NCBI GenBank assembly: GCA_021821465.1 | Contig: JAKACM010000010.1 | Coordinates: 1 to 64,000, forward strand | Length of the DNA: 64,000 nt | Direction of reading: 5' to 3' | From: Bacillota bacterium | GTDB lineage: Bacteria > Bacillota > Sulfobacillia > Sulfobacillales > Sulfobacillaceae | Part shown: positions 53,125 to 62,920 of the stretch, in pieces | How positions within the stretch are numbered: the stretch's first letter is position 1 | Layout of the letters: every line of letters begins with the position of its first letter | The notes under the pieces: model-generated | What the model was told of the DNA's origin: nothing | What the model saw: only the letters and a program-made list of their open reading frames with translations | The model's database searches: none | Made by a program: the position numbers and the translations under genes

Positions 53125-54792
53125 CTACCCTTCCAGAACGGTTGACAAGGGTTGGCCGGCGGGAACCATGGGAAATACGTGCTCGTCTTTGGGAACCATA
53201 ACCTCTAAAAGCACAGGGGCATCAATAGATTCCATAATGTGCAGCGCCTCGTCGAGGGCCCCTTTGGAATTCACACTAAATCCGCGAATTCCATAGGATT
53301 CAGCGAGCCGGACAAAATCGGGATTAAGAAGATCAACACCCATACGCCGTTGTCCATGAAACAAATCCTGCCACTGTCGCACCATTCCATGCCCACCATT
53401 GTTTAACACAATAATCCAAAGAGGAATTTGATATTGCGCCACCGTTCCCATTTCTTGCAGGTTCATTTGGAAACTGCCGTCCCCCGCCAACAACACCACG
53501 CGATGCGAGCCGATTCCAAATCTAGCACCCATCGCGGCAGGAAAACCATAGCCCATGGTTCCGGCCCCTCCGGAACTCAGAAAGGTTCGGGGCTTTTCCC
53601 GGTTGACGAATAACGCCGCCCACATTTGATGCTGCCCTACTTCCGTCACTACGACATCCTCGGGATTCAAATGATTGTTAATCACCTGCATTATCGTCGC
53701 AGACGCTATCGTGCCTTCCGTGGCACCGGGAATTTTTAAGGGATGGGATGCTTTCCACTCGTGAATGGTGTCCCACCATCCTTCATGAGTCATCCTCGGA
53801 AGCGTCTTAAGCAACTTGGGCAATACTCGGCGCAAATCCCCATGAATGGCCACATGAGGACGCACTAACTTGCTTAGCTCGGCCGCATCGACGTCTACGT
53901 GGATAATCCGTGCGTTGGGGGCAAATTCATCCAATTTTCCCGTGACCCGATCATCGAACCTGGCCCCGAGGGCAATAACCAGATCAGCCTCTTGCATCGC
54001 ATTATTGGCATACCAAGTTCCGTGCATGCCCAGCATCCCAAGACTCCTGGTATGGGAAGAAGGGCACACACCAATGCCCATCAGAGTATGGGCCACGGGA
54101 CAGTCGTAAGTTTCAGCAAATTGCATGATGTAATCCTGGGTATTGCTGGACACAACGCCCCCACCTACATAAAGTAAAGGCCTTTTGGCAGCACGCAAGT
54201 ACGACTTAATGCGGGACCATACTATCGGTTTTTCTTCCCACAATTCATCTTCCTGATTCTTTTCGGACAATCCTTCCCACGAAGGACATTCCATAAATTG
54301 AATATTCTTGGGAAATTCCACGACAACCGGTCCCGGGCGTCCGTTGGAAGCCGTTTCATAAGCCTGAAGGAGAACATCGGCTACTTCATCCGGATGGGTT
54401 ATGCGCCAACTGTGTTTGACAGCCGGCATAGTCATATTGAATAAGTCTGCCTCTTGAAAGGCATCTGTTCCGATCAATGTCGTCGGCACTTGCCCGATAA
54501 TCAATACAATGGGCACAGAATCGGTCATGGCTGTCACCAGTCCGGTAATGACATTGGTGCCGCCGGGCCCGGAAGTCGCCAAAACCACGGCAGGTTTTCC
54601 CGTCACCCGAGCATAGCCATTGCCGGCATGAATCGATGCGGATTCATGCCGCGAAACAATGAACTCAATGGGTGATTGCACGCGTGTTGCCAAAGCGTCA
54701 ACGAGGGGCAAAACAGAGCCGCCTGGAACACCAAAAACGACAGTAGTACCCAGTTGTGACAAAACTTCCCAGCTCAGTTCCGCTCCGGTCAT
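53125..54792 (-). CDS. ilvB: acetolactate synthase, large subunit
   Basis: A 555-residue ThDP enzyme forming acetolactate or acetohydroxybutyrate. VFGVPGGSVLPLVDAL, the catalytic Glu in RHESASIHAGNGYARVTG, ATSGPGGTNVITGL, FDDRVTGKLDEFAP and the ThDP motif LAGDGSFQMNLQEM through VLNN are intact. The ATG overlaps the leuB stop as ATGA. The small subunit is encoded at the front of the operon, four genes away. Confidence 0.94.
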   Translation of the reverse strand: MTGAELSWEVLSQLGTTVVFGVPGGSVLPLVDALATRVQSPIEFIVSRHESASIHAGNGYARVTGKPAVVLATSGPGGTNVITGLVTAMTDSVPIVLIIGQVPTTLIGTDAFQEADLFNMTMPAVKHSWRITHPDEVADVLLQAYETASNGRPGPVVVEFPKNIQFMECPSWEGLSEKNQEDELWEEKPIVWSRIKSYLRAAKRPLLYVGGGVVSSNTQDYIMQFAETYDCPVAHTLMGIGVCPSSHTRSLGMLGMHGTWYANNAMQEADLVIALGARFDDRVTGKLDEFAPNARIIHVDVDAAELSKLVRPHVAIHGDLRRVLPKLLKTLPRMTHEGWWDTIHEWKASHPLKIPGATEGTIASATIMQVINNHLNPEDVVVTEVGQHQMWAALFVNREKPRTFLSSGGAGTMGYGFPAAMGARFGIGSHRVVLLAGDGSFQMNLQEMGTVAQYQIPLWIIVLNNGGHGMVRQWQDLFHGQRRMGVDLLNPDFVRLAESYGIRGFSVNSKGALDEALHIMESIDAPVLLEVMVPKDEHVFPMVPAGQPLSTVLEG

Positions 54793-55871
54793 GAGATTTT
54801 CCTCCTTTGCACAATCTTCTTGATACGATTAATCACCGTCTGCGTAAATTCTTCAGTGCTGGCCTTTCCCCCTAAGTCCGGTGTGTGAGGACCTTCCACC
54901 AAGCTTTCCGCGACAGCCTCTTCAATGAGACGCTCGGCTTCCCTTTCCGACCAACTCCATCCGATGAGATAGGCGAGGGACAACATGGAACCTGTAGGAT
55001 TGGCTATCCCCCTGCCTGCAATATCAGGCGCCGATCCATGTACCGGTTCGAACAATCCGCGAGTGCCCCCAGTGCCTGCAACAGAAGATGAACCTAAAAG
55101 ACCGAGCGATCCGACTAAACCACCGGTCAAATCACTCAGAATATCCCCAAACAAATTCTCCGTCACTATCACTTGATATCCCGCGGGATTCAAGACCAAA
55201 TCCATAGCCGCTGCGTCAACGTATCGATGGGTCAGTGTCACATCCGGAAATCCCTGTGCCAATTCGTTCGTAACCTCACGCCACACACGTGAACTCTCGA
55301 GAACATTTGCCTTATCCACCGAAGTCAGAGTCCAATGGTGATCACTGGCATATTTAAAAGCTAATCGCACAATGCGTTCTATTTCCGAGCGCCGGTAACG
55401 CAAAGTATCCACAACTTCCAAATCATCCGGTAGAAGATGACGTCCTCTGGGCTCACCAAAATAGAGACCGCCGGTTAACTCGCGAAATACGATTCCCCGA
55501 GCCTTGGCGTTTTTTAATGGGGAAAGATGCTCTAAGCCCGAAAAAATGCGAAATGGCCGTAAATTGGCCCACAATCCCATATACTGACGCATCGCCAACA
55601 AACCCGCCTCGGGTCTTTTCGGAGCCTGGTCCCACAAAGGTCCTCCGACAGCCCCCAATAACACAGCTTCGGCTTTGTCAATCATTGTTTGCGTCTCGAC
55701 CGGAAAAGGATCGCCTACCCGATCAATTGCTCGGCCTCCAATGTCAGCTTCCGCCTTTTCTACTGACCATCCCAAAAGCTCGGACACAGCATCCAGAAGT
55801 CTCAAAGTCGCTCCGGTAACTTCCGGACCAATACCGTCACCCGGCAACACTAAAAGTTGGTGAGTCGCCAT
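54789..55871 (-). CDS. leuB: 3-isopropylmalate dehydrogenase
   Basis: A 360-residue NAD-dependent beta-decarboxylating dehydrogenase: LPGDGIGPEVTGATL, GAVGGPLWD, FRELTGGLYFGEPRG, DKANVLESSRVWREV, VTENLFGDILSDLTGGLVGSLG, and FEPVHGSAPDIAGRGIANP. ATG with GGGAGG upstream. leuC and leuD are not in this window. Confidence 0.95.
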   Translation of the reverse strand: MATHQLLVLPGDGIGPEVTGATLRLLDAVSELLGWSVEKAEADIGGRAIDRVGDPFPVETQTMIDKAEAVLLGAVGGPLWDQAPKRPEAGLLAMRQYMGLWANLRPFRIFSGLEHLSPLKNAKARGIVFRELTGGLYFGEPRGRHLLPDDLEVVDTLRYRRSEIERIVRLAFKYASDHHWTLTSVDKANVLESSRVWREVTNELAQGFPDVTLTHRYVDAAAMDLVLNPAGYQVIVTENLFGDILSDLTGGLVGSLGLLGSSSVAGTGGTRGLFEPVHGSAPDIAGRGIANPTGSMLSLAYLIGWSWSEREAERLIEEAVAESLVEGPHTPDLGGKASTEEFTQTVINRIKKIVQRRKIS

Positions 55872-55898
55872 AATTTCCTCCCTTCGTCGATCAGATTC

Positions 55899-57425
55899 TT
55901 ACGCAACATGGTTCTGCACACGCTCGAAAAGATAGGATAAGGCCTCATGAAGAGCGATAGCGGTGGCTTTCATGACATCGCTGTCGGCAGCCTGACCACG
56001 GGTCTCGCACTCATAGCCCCGGATTTCGACCCGCACCGCAGCCAGCCCCGCTTCTCCGGGAGAAATAGGCGCCAGGTGATAAGACGTCAATTCCACATGC
56101 TCCAGCGACAATGCTCGGGTAAAAGCCTGAAAAAGAGCGTGAACGGGACCGTCACCGCTGCCGGAGTCCTCCTTTAGCTCCTGATCCACGCGCACGGACA
56201 CAAAGGCTACGGGACGATTGTCACTGCCTGTGCTAACCTGCCAGCGAATTAACTCGGTAGCACGAGAACGGCGTTCTTGCCCTACTTCCTCTTGCCAAAT
56301 GGCTTCCAAATCCTGATCATTGATATCATTCTTCAGTTCTCCCAATCCTTTTACCCGTTGTTGAATTTGGTCGATTTGATTGGGTGTCGCATGAAGACCT
56401 AAATCCTCCAAGCGCTGTCTTAAGGCATGACGTCCCGAATGTTTGCCTAAAACCAGCTTGGTTACTCCCCATCCTACGTCTTCCGGAGTCAGAATCTCAT
56501 ACGTCGACGGGTCCTTTAGCATGCCGTCTTGATGAATACCCGATTCGTGCCGAAAGGCATTTTTCCCCACAATGGCCTTGTTAGGTTGTACCGTCATCCC
56601 GCTTAACCGGCTTACGAGCTGGCTGGCCCGGTAAATTTCGTGAGTGTTGATGCCGTGCTGTACCTGATATTGGTCCTGCCTTGCTCTAAGCGTCATTACC
56701 ACTTCTTCCAAGGAGGCGTTTCCTGCCCTTTCTCCTATACCATTGATTGCCACTTCCACTTGCCTGCAACCCGCTTCGATTCCCGCCAGCGAATTGGCAA
56801 CCGCCAGCCCCAAATCGTCATGACAGTGAACAGAGAGAATCACTCCCTGAATGGGAATACTTTCTCGAAGTGAGGTGATTAACTGATAATATTCCCTTGG
56901 CGTCGTATAGCCGACTGTGTCCGGAAAATTCAATGTGGTAGCTCCCGCTTTAGCGGCCAGGGTCCCTGCCTGAGCTAAAAATTTCAGTTCGGACCTGGTC
57001 GCGTCCTCGCACGAAAATTCCACATCGTCAACATAAGTTCGCGCCAGTCGAACCATCGCGTCGATTCTTTCCAGTACTTCATCCGGCGTTATCCGCAATT
57101 TGGCGCTCATATGAATAGGTGAAGTCGCCAGAAAAACATGAATTCGAGCTTTATCGGCATGTTCAAGGGCCATGGCTGCCCGTTCCACATCCTGACGGCT
57201 ACAACGCGCCAGGGCAGTGATCGTAGGTCCCTTAATGTTTTGGGCGATGTGTGAAACCGCTTCGAAATCACCCTGGGAAGCCTGAGGAAAACCTGCCTCA
57301 AGATAATCCACGCCTAAGCGTGCCAATTGTTCCGCAATAGCCAGTTTTTCTTGAGTGGTTAATGCCACACCGGGAGATTGCTCTCCGTCCCGGAGAGTTG
57401 TATCAAATATCCGCACAGTATCCAT
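55899..57425 (-). CDS. leuA: 2-isopropylmalate synthase
   Basis: A 508-residue enzyme, full length. FDTTLRDGEQSPGVALT opens the TIM barrel; the metal site is in SVHCHDDLGLAVANSLAG, then NGIGERAGNASLEEV, HESGIHQDGML and the C-terminal regulatory (LeuA allosteric) domain about residues 390-500. The ATG follows the ilvC stop directly (TAAATG). GGAGGAAA lies upstream. Confidence 0.95.
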   Translation of the reverse strand: MDTVRIFDTTLRDGEQSPGVALTTQEKLAIAEQLARLGVDYLEAGFPQASQGDFEAVSHIAQNIKGPTITALARCSRQDVERAAMALEHADKARIHVFLATSPIHMSAKLRITPDEVLERIDAMVRLARTYVDDVEFSCEDATRSELKFLAQAGTLAAKAGATTLNFPDTVGYTTPREYYQLITSLRESIPIQGVILSVHCHDDLGLAVANSLAGIEAGCRQVEVAINGIGERAGNASLEEVVMTLRARQDQYQVQHGINTHEIYRASQLVSRLSGMTVQPNKAIVGKNAFRHESGIHQDGMLKDPSTYEILTPEDVGWGVTKLVLGKHSGRHALRQRLEDLGLHATPNQIDQIQQRVKGLGELKNDINDQDLEAIWQEEVGQERRSRATELIRWQVSTGSDNRPVAFVSVRVDQELKEDSGSGDGPVHALFQAFTRALSLEHVELTSYHLAPISPGEAGLAAVRVEIRGYECETRGQAADSDVMKATAIALHEALSYLFERVQNHVA

Positions 57426-58460
57426 TTACGGCTTTTCCTCCTTTGACACCCCGTCTTCCTCTTCCACCGATGGCTTCAACCAAGACATCATCGAACGTAG
57501 GTCTCGGCCGATTCTTTCCACGGGATGCTCTCGCACCTCTTCACGCAGTTTCTTGAACTGGGGACGCCCTTTAGCATTTTCGGTCATCCAACGTTCCGCA
57601 AAAGTTCCATCCTGAATTTCCTGAAGAACCCGCTGCATTTCTTGCTTCGTTTGGTCTGTAATGATCCGTTTTCCTGTGCTGAGTCCGCCAAATTCAGCGG
57701 TATCGGACACGGAATACCACATCGCACTCATGCCACCTTCATAGATCAAATCCACGATAAGCTTCATTTCATGAAGCGTTTCGAAATATGCGATTTCCGG
57801 CTGGTATCCGGCTTCGACCAAAGTTTCGAAACCGGATTGAATGAGTTGAGTTAATCCCCCACACAATACAGTTTGTTCGCCAAAAAGGTCTGTTTCGGTT
57901 TCCTCGGCAAAAGTGGTTTGCAAAACTCCGGCACGGGTCGCGCCTATCCCTTTGGCATAGGCCAGAGCCAGATCCAAGGCATGCGTTGTCGCGTCTTGAT
58001 CCACTGCCACCAATGCGGGAGTTCCCTGACCTTCCGCATACAAACGACGAACCAAATGTCCCGGAGCTTTAGGCGCCACCATGAATACGTCAACATCTTT
58101 TGGCGGAACAATCTGCCTGAAACGAATGGCAAATCCGTGGGCAAAGGCCAACCCATTGCCAGGCTTTAATCCCGGTTTGATACTCTCTTCATATAAAGAG
58201 CCTTGCAAATGATCCGGTGTCAAAATCTGAACGATGTCGGCCACTTCGGCCGCCTCTTTAACGTCCATCGTCTGAAATCCCTGTTCGATAGCCCTATCTC
58301 GCGAATGTCCGGGTCTAATACCAATAATGACATGCACACCCGATTCCCGCAGATTGAGAGCGTGAGCATGGCCTTGACTGCCATAGCCAATTATGGCGAC
58401 GGTTTTATCGGCTAACCACCTCAGATCGGCGCTGTCGTCGTAGTATAATTTTGCGTTCAT
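57426..58460 (-). CDS. ilvC: ketol-acid reductoisomerase, class I
   Basis: A 344-residue NADP(H) enzyme: [75 protein letters not shown], and the metal-binding acidic cluster in [23 protein letters not shown] with GAGGAGG upstream. Its first 56 bp overlap the end of the ilvH frame. Confidence 0.95.
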   Translation of the reverse strand: MNAKLYYDDSADLRWLADKTVAIIGYGSQGHAHALNLRESGVHVIIGIRPGHSRDRAIEQGFQTMDVKEAAEVADIVQILTPDHLQGSLYEESIKPGLKPGNGLAFAHGFAIRFRQIVPPKDVDVFMVAPKAPGHLVRRLYAEGQGTPALVAVDQDATTHALDLALAYAKGIGATRAGVLQTTFAEETETDLFGEQTVLCGGLTQLIQSGFETLVEAGYQPEIAYFETLHEMKLIVDLIYEGGMSAMWYSVSDTAEFGGLSTGKRIITDQTKQEMQRVLQEIQDGTFAERWMTENAKGRPQFKKLREEVREHPVERIGRDLRSMMSWLKPSVEEEDGVSKEEKP

Positions 58461-58941
58461 TATTCCATCCTCCTCGAGTGTGATAAACCGATGTTCTGGG
58501 CTTCGAATCGTTGAATTTCAATGTCAGGCAACTCGGAAACAGCGCGAAGATATGGGCCTGGTTCTCTTCAACCCACTGTTCTATCGCGTGTCTTTGCCCT
58601 GACACCGTAAAATATCCAACATGGGAATCAATGGGTACGGCTGATACCAAAGGCACATGGACTGGTTTTTGAGTGGGAACCGCGGCAACCACGACCGTAT
58701 GATAGCTGTTTTTCACAATAAAGGTTCGAATGACATCCTGGTGCCGGGTTAATTGACGGCGAACCCACTGAGCTCGTTCCGGAGTGTCGCTGATTCCAAT
58801 CATCACCGTAAAACGTGCCGTATCATAGTCTTTTTTTACCGTCATTTGTTCGATATCCACATTTCTTTGACCAAGCATCAAAAGCAACCGCTGAATTGCT
58901 CCTGGCTTATCCCGCAATTCCACGCCGATGAATGGATTCAT
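58405..58941 (-). CDS. ilvH: acetolactate synthase small (regulatory) subunit, divergent C-terminus
   Basis: A 178-residue protein. Residues 1-75 are a clear ACT domain ([27 protein letters not shown]) as in IlvH/IlvN. The second half has no clear match to the usual IlvH C-terminal domain: it keeps a weak ferredoxin-like pattern ([30 protein letters not shown]) and ends with a basic tail translated over the ilvC start. ATG with GGGGGA upstream; directly follows the T-box leader. Confidence 0.82.
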   Translation of the reverse strand: MNPFIGVELRDKPGAIQRLLLMLGQRNVDIEQMTVKKDYDTARFTVMIGISDTPERAQWVRRQLTRHQDVIRTFIVKNSYHTVVVAAVPTQKPVHVPLVSAVPIDSHVGYFTVSGQRHAIEQWVEENQAHIFALFPSCLTLKFNDSKPRTSVYHTRGGWNNERKIILRRQRRSEVVSR

Positions 58942-58966
58942 GGGTCAGTCCCCCTTGCCTTTTGAA

Positions 58967-59225
58967 TAAAAAAATTCCCTTTCGCCGTATCGGCTGAAAG
59001 GGACGCAGTTGCGCGGTACCACCCTTACTTCTCCTCATTAAATAGAGGACTCGTATGATTGATAACGGAATTCTTCCGGCTTCGTCTACCCCTCGGGACT
59101 TAACCCGGGCTCGGGAAGCGGGCTCAGGGGTGAGACAATAATCCGGCCAAAGCCCGAGCTTGCACCCTCCTCGGTTCGCTGCCAATGGTTTACGGATTAC
59201 AATTCCCCATCATTGCCGATAACCT
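58967..59225 (-). promoter_or_regulatory. T-box riboswitch, probably leucine-specific, with terminator
   Basis: The minus-strand leader of ilvH carries the invariant T-box AGGGTGGTACCGCG (59012-59025) and, after it, a terminator stem CCCTTTC/GAAAGGG (58977-59002) followed by seven T residues. Upstream is a Stem-I-like part with GCGAACCGAGGAGGGTGC and AAGCTCGGG. In the 3' side of Stem I, CTC followed by A lies just before CCCC that pairs with GGGG on the 5' side; this fits a leucine (CUC) specifier. Uncharged tRNA-Leu binding would permit read-through of the whole operon. Specifier identity is inferred. Confidence 0.85.
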
Positions 59226-59232
59226 TGCCTGG

Positions 59233-59261
59233 ATACAACACAAGACCCAGTGCAAGTTCAA
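59233..59261 (-). promoter_or_regulatory. candidate promoter of the T-box/ilv-leu operon
   Basis: -35 TTGAAC (59256-59261), 17-bp spacer, weak -10 TTGTAT (59233-59238); transcription would start just before Stem I. Confidence 0.35.
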
Positions 59262-59766
59262 CGTCTGCCGAACCTGCCACGGGTCTTTTATCCCCATGGT
59301 GTAGTTCCCATCTTCCAGGAACCTGTACCGCTTGGTCCTTCCCTTGCGGGCGGATCCCTAGGCACACTCCGACGAAAAAAAATTTATATCTCACTATACC
59401 ACTAGTGACAAATATAACAAGTGTTATTTGCCCAATTTTCCTCGATTATTTTTTGACGATATCCGCTAATAACCCAATATGAGGTGAATTTGGTGGTGCC
59501 GAGAAATCGGGAAGATCGTGGTCCACACCATTCGCTCCCAAAGATCTCAAGCATTGGGATCCGGCCGAGGACTTGTCGCCCAAGGGATCGCGAGATCATG
59601 CCATATGAGTGTGTTTTTCGTATGCTGCTTTTAACCAAAAATTCGACCGTGCGTGGCAGTCTTGAAATTGCAGGAAAGATCGACATGGTTCGCAAGGCTC
59701 TTTCGACATACTTTTACGGCGTCTTGTTCGCGGTTCATGACTTTTGATATGCCCGATAATCCTTCA
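59262..59766. other. divergent intergenic region without a clear gene
   Basis: About 500 bp between the ilv and men operons. A 65-codon minus-strand frame (59197-59394) has no ribosome site and overlaps the leader. Nothing else is supportable. Confidence 0.4.
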
Positions 59767-59795
59767 TTGATTTCTTCTCTCTCTCGTCCTATTAT
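59767..59795 (+). promoter_or_regulatory. menF promoter giving a leaderless transcript
   Basis: -35 TTGATT (59767-59772), 17-bp spacer, -10 TATTAT (59790-59795). The transcription start expected about seven bases later falls on or at the ATG at 59802. Confidence 0.6.
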
Positions 59796-59801
59796 GACAT
59801 T

Positions 59802-61166
59802 ATGAACACGCATTCAGTGAACCGGGAAACAAATATGGAACTGTTGCCAAGTGACTTAAATCAACAGTGTCGAACGATTGACGATTCATACTTCTGCCAA
59901 CGGGAATTGGCAGTGGATGTCGACAATTTGCCTCTGGGATTGGAAGGGGCGCAAGACGGATGGTACCTCCACACTGGGCACGAGGAAATGCTTGGCCTCG
60001 GTATCGCCAAACAGTGGCGCTTGCCGTCTTTGTCGTCGTCTGCGCGATCCATGGATCTTGAAAGACAGCGCCTGCTCCAACAAGGCTTGCTGCCTCACAG
60101 TCTTATCGCAGGCGGCTGGGCTTTCGACACTTCAAGAACACCCGATCGTTTATGGAAGTCGTTTGGAGCGTCACAATGGATTTTGCCGACCCTTCTCATT
60201 CGCAAGACCATGAGAAACACCCGGGTGATTCTCACGACCGTTGCCCAAAACGACCGTTCAATCCACGATGCCACGCAATCTTCAACCAAGCTGTTGCAAT
60301 TTCTTTCGCGGCAGCCTATTCGGTCGGCAGAAAAACCGCGATTAATCTCATCGTCATCCAGTCCTTCATCGGAACAATGGATTCGCCGAGTCGAACAAGC
60401 TATCGCAACAATCCACTCCGGGAGCATAAATAAATTAGTCTTGGCCCGGCGAGTGGACGCACGCTTTACCAAGAAGCCCGGCATCGCCGACATTCTTAAG
60501 CTGTTACGGCTACATAATCCCTCCACCACGGTGTTTGCCTTCAAATCCCACGGGCACACCTTCTTGGGTGCTACCCCTGAGCGCTTGCTGCAACTGCGAG
60601 GCAATCAACTGCAGACTATGGCGTTGGCAGGCACGACATCTAGAGGGCACAGCCGGGATGAAGATCATAACCAGATCCTCTCTCTGTTAGCCAGCCCAAA
60701 AGATCGGCGGGAACACGCCACCGTCGTCGATCAAATCACCCGAATATTGAAGGCATATGCGAATTTAACTGTGCCGACAACGCCCAAAGTTCTCTCACTG
60801 TCCAATGTCCATCACTTGTGGACACCCATTGAGGGCACATTACAAACTCCTACCAGTCTTCTGTCTTTATCGGCTTTGCTGCATCCCACTCCGGCGGTGG
60901 GTGGTGAACCCAAAGAAGAAGCCTTGGAATGGCTGAAGAATCATGAAGGAATCGACCGCGGGTGGTATGCCGGCGGTATAGGATTTATGGATTTAGCTGG
61001 TAATGGCAACATATGGGTCTCATTGCGATCTGCCTTGTTGCGTGGATCTACGGCTCACTGTTATGTAGGTTGTGGAATTATGCCGGACTCTGTGCCCGCT
61101 CAAGAACTGGCAGAGTCCGAATGGAAATTGCAGGCAATGCTAAGCGCCCTGGGAGTGAATCAATAA
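59802..61166 (+). CDS. menF: isochorismate synthase
   Basis: A 454-residue chorismate-utilising enzyme making isochorismate for menaquinone. The C-terminal catalytic part has VEQAIATIHSGSINKLVLAR, FLGATPERLLQLRG, ALAGTTSRGHSRDEDHNQIL, HLWTPIEGTL, LHPTPAVGGEPKEEALEWL and WYAGGIGFMDLAGNG. The ATG at 59802 has no ribosome site but sits at the predicted transcription start; another ATG at 59835 has only weak GGGAAA upstream. First gene of the menFDHB operon; stop overlaps menD. Confidence 0.9.
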   Translation: MNTHSVNRETNMELLPSDLNQQCRTIDDSYFCQRELAVDVDNLPLGLEGAQDGWYLHTGHEEMLGLGIAKQWRLPSLSSSARSMDLERQRLLQQGLLPHSLIAGGWAFDTSRTPDRLWKSFGASQWILPTLLIRKTMRNTRVILTTVAQNDRSIHDATQSSTKLLQFLSRQPIRSAEKPRLISSSSSPSSEQWIRRVEQAIATIHSGSINKLVLARRVDARFTKKPGIADILKLLRLHNPSTTVFAFKSHGHTFLGATPERLLQLRGNQLQTMALAGTTSRGHSRDEDHNQILSLLASPKDRREHATVVDQITRILKAYANLTVPTTPKVLSLSNVHHLWTPIEGTLQTPTSLLSLSALLHPTPAVGGEPKEEALEWLKNHEGIDRGWYAGGIGFMDLAGNGNIWVSLRSALLRGSTAHCYVGCGIMPDSVPAQELAESEWKLQAMLSALGVNQ

Positions 61167-62866
61167 TGTCTCAAACTCATGATGTGGCAGAGTATCTATC
61201 TTCTTTCGTGAACTCTTTATACCGTCACGGTGCCGATCACGCCGTGATATGCCCGGGGTCGCGGTCGACACCTTTGGCTCTGGCATTACAGCGTAGTCGG
61301 CAAATCCGATCCTATGTTTTGATCGATGAGCGTTCCGCCGCATTTTTTGCCGTGGGGATAGCCAAGCAATGCGGTCGTCCGGTGATTCTCCTCTCCACCT
61401 CCGGAACTGCGGCTGCCAACTTTCTACCGGCGGTCGTAGAATCGTTTTGGGGACACGTTCCCCTTATTGTGTTGACCGCAGACCGCCCTCCTGAACGGCG
61501 AGATTCGGGCGCCAGTCAAACCATCGATCAAGTGGCTCTTTACGGAACTCACACCAAATGGTTTCAAGATATGCCTATTGCAGACGGCAGCCAAGACCTC
61601 AATCGATTTGCGTGGGTTACTGCCGCTCGCGCCATGCACTATGCCATGAAAGACCCAAAAGGGCCCGTTCATCTGAACTTTCCCTTTCGCGAACCCTTAT
61701 TAATCGATCCCCTCCCCAAAGTCTCGATGTTTCAAGAAGTCAAACGCATCGCACCTGCAACTGCTGAAATCGGCCGGGAGGACAGGGATGAAATCGCTCA
61801 TTCCTTATCCCTATTTCGCCACGGGCTAATACTGGCCGGACCCGGCTTCATGGGCCATGCTCTGGATCAAATTTTGGAACTTTCGCAAAAACTCACCTGG
61901 CCGGTTTTTGCCGATCCCTTGTCTAATATTCGGGGACGAGATGACCGGATCATTGGAACATATGACGCATTTCTTCGAGTCTCCGGGCAAAACTTGCCTC
62001 CGGTAGAGTGCGTAATTCGTTTGGGCGCTCCCATGACTTCAAAGGCGCTCAATCTCTACATCAAAGAGAGCTGGATATACAGTATCGACGGCGAAAACAG
62101 CTACCGTGAACCTCAGCTGCAGAGTGGGCGCATTATTGAGGGATCCCTCCCAGATGTAATGAGTGGGTTATCCAAAGCGTTAAACCCACTTCCAATCAAT
62201 TCAGATCCTGAGTGGTATTCGTTTTGGCAACAACGGCACAAAACTATGCTCCGCCTCTTCCACAAAAGACTTAACGAACCAGACGAAGCATCAGAACCTT
62301 ACCTCTATTATCATCTTGGCAACTTGCTAAGGAATTCGGGCCCTGCCGAAGTATTTGTCAGTAACAGCATGCCTGTTCGAGATTTGGACACGTTCACCCA
62401 AAACCCTGGCCCGCTGCGTTTTTGGGGAAATCGAGGTGCCAACGGAATTGATGGGATTGTATCTACGGCCATGGGCATTGCGAGCATCACTCCTTATGCA
62501 CAAACGATCCTCATCATTGGCGATTTGGCCTTCTATCACGACATGAACGGCTTATTTGCCGCTGTTAAATATCAGTTGAACATCTTAATCATTGTGATCA
62601 ATAACGACGGTGGCGGCATCTTTTCTTTTCTGCCCCAGGGTCAGCTTGAAGACCACGAATTCGAGGTTCTATTCGGCACCCCGCACGGATTGAGTTTTGA
62701 GCATGCAGCCTTCTTGTATCAAGCGGCCTACAGGCTGGCGAAAACTCCGGACGAATTACGGCAGAGCATGGGCGAATTGCTAACGATAAGTGGCTTGCGA
62801 ATTTTGGAATGGCAGGTACCTACCCGGAAAGAGAACGTCAGTCGCCATACTAACGTTTGGAGTTAA
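61166..62866 (+). CDS. menD: SEPHCHC synthase (2-succinyl-5-enolpyruvyl-6-hydroxy-3-cyclohexene-1-carboxylate synthase)
   Basis: A 566-residue ThDP enzyme. VICPGSRSTPLALAL, DERSAAFFAVGIAK, LSTSGTAAANFLPAVVES and LIVLTADRPPERRDSGASQTI mark MenD; the ThDP site is IGDLAFYHDMNGLFAA with VINNDGGGIFSFLPQ. The ATG at 61166 shares a base with the menF TAA, so translation is coupled; the longer upstream frame lies over menF. Confidence 0.95.
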   Translation: MSQTHDVAEYLSSFVNSLYRHGADHAVICPGSRSTPLALALQRSRQIRSYVLIDERSAAFFAVGIAKQCGRPVILLSTSGTAAANFLPAVVESFWGHVPLIVLTADRPPERRDSGASQTIDQVALYGTHTKWFQDMPIADGSQDLNRFAWVTAARAMHYAMKDPKGPVHLNFPFREPLLIDPLPKVSMFQEVKRIAPATAEIGREDRDEIAHSLSLFRHGLILAGPGFMGHALDQILELSQKLTWPVFADPLSNIRGRDDRIIGTYDAFLRVSGQNLPPVECVIRLGAPMTSKALNLYIKESWIYSIDGENSYREPQLQSGRIIEGSLPDVMSGLSKALNPLPINSDPEWYSFWQQRHKTMLRLFHKRLNEPDEASEPYLYYHLGNLLRNSGPAEVFVSNSMPVRDLDTFTQNPGPLRFWGNRGANGIDGIVSTAMGIASITPYAQTILIIGDLAFYHDMNGLFAAVKYQLNILIIVINNDGGGIFSFLPQGQLEDHEFEVLFGTPHGLSFEHAAFLYQAAYRLAKTPDELRQSMGELLTISGLRILEWQVPTRKENVSRHTNVWS

Positions 62867-62920
62867 ATATCGATTGTCAGTCAGGTTGCGGTACTCTAAG
62901 TGAAGAAAGGTTCGTGAGTA

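Noticed and set aside
59197-59394. 65-codon minus-strand ORF ending GKVIGNDGEL
   Set aside because: It overlaps the T-box leader and its promoter, has no ribosome site and no recognisable family.
61013-61165. 51-codon N-terminal extension of menD
   Set aside because: It lies over menF, and the ATG at 61166 gives the standard MenD start with TAATG coupling.
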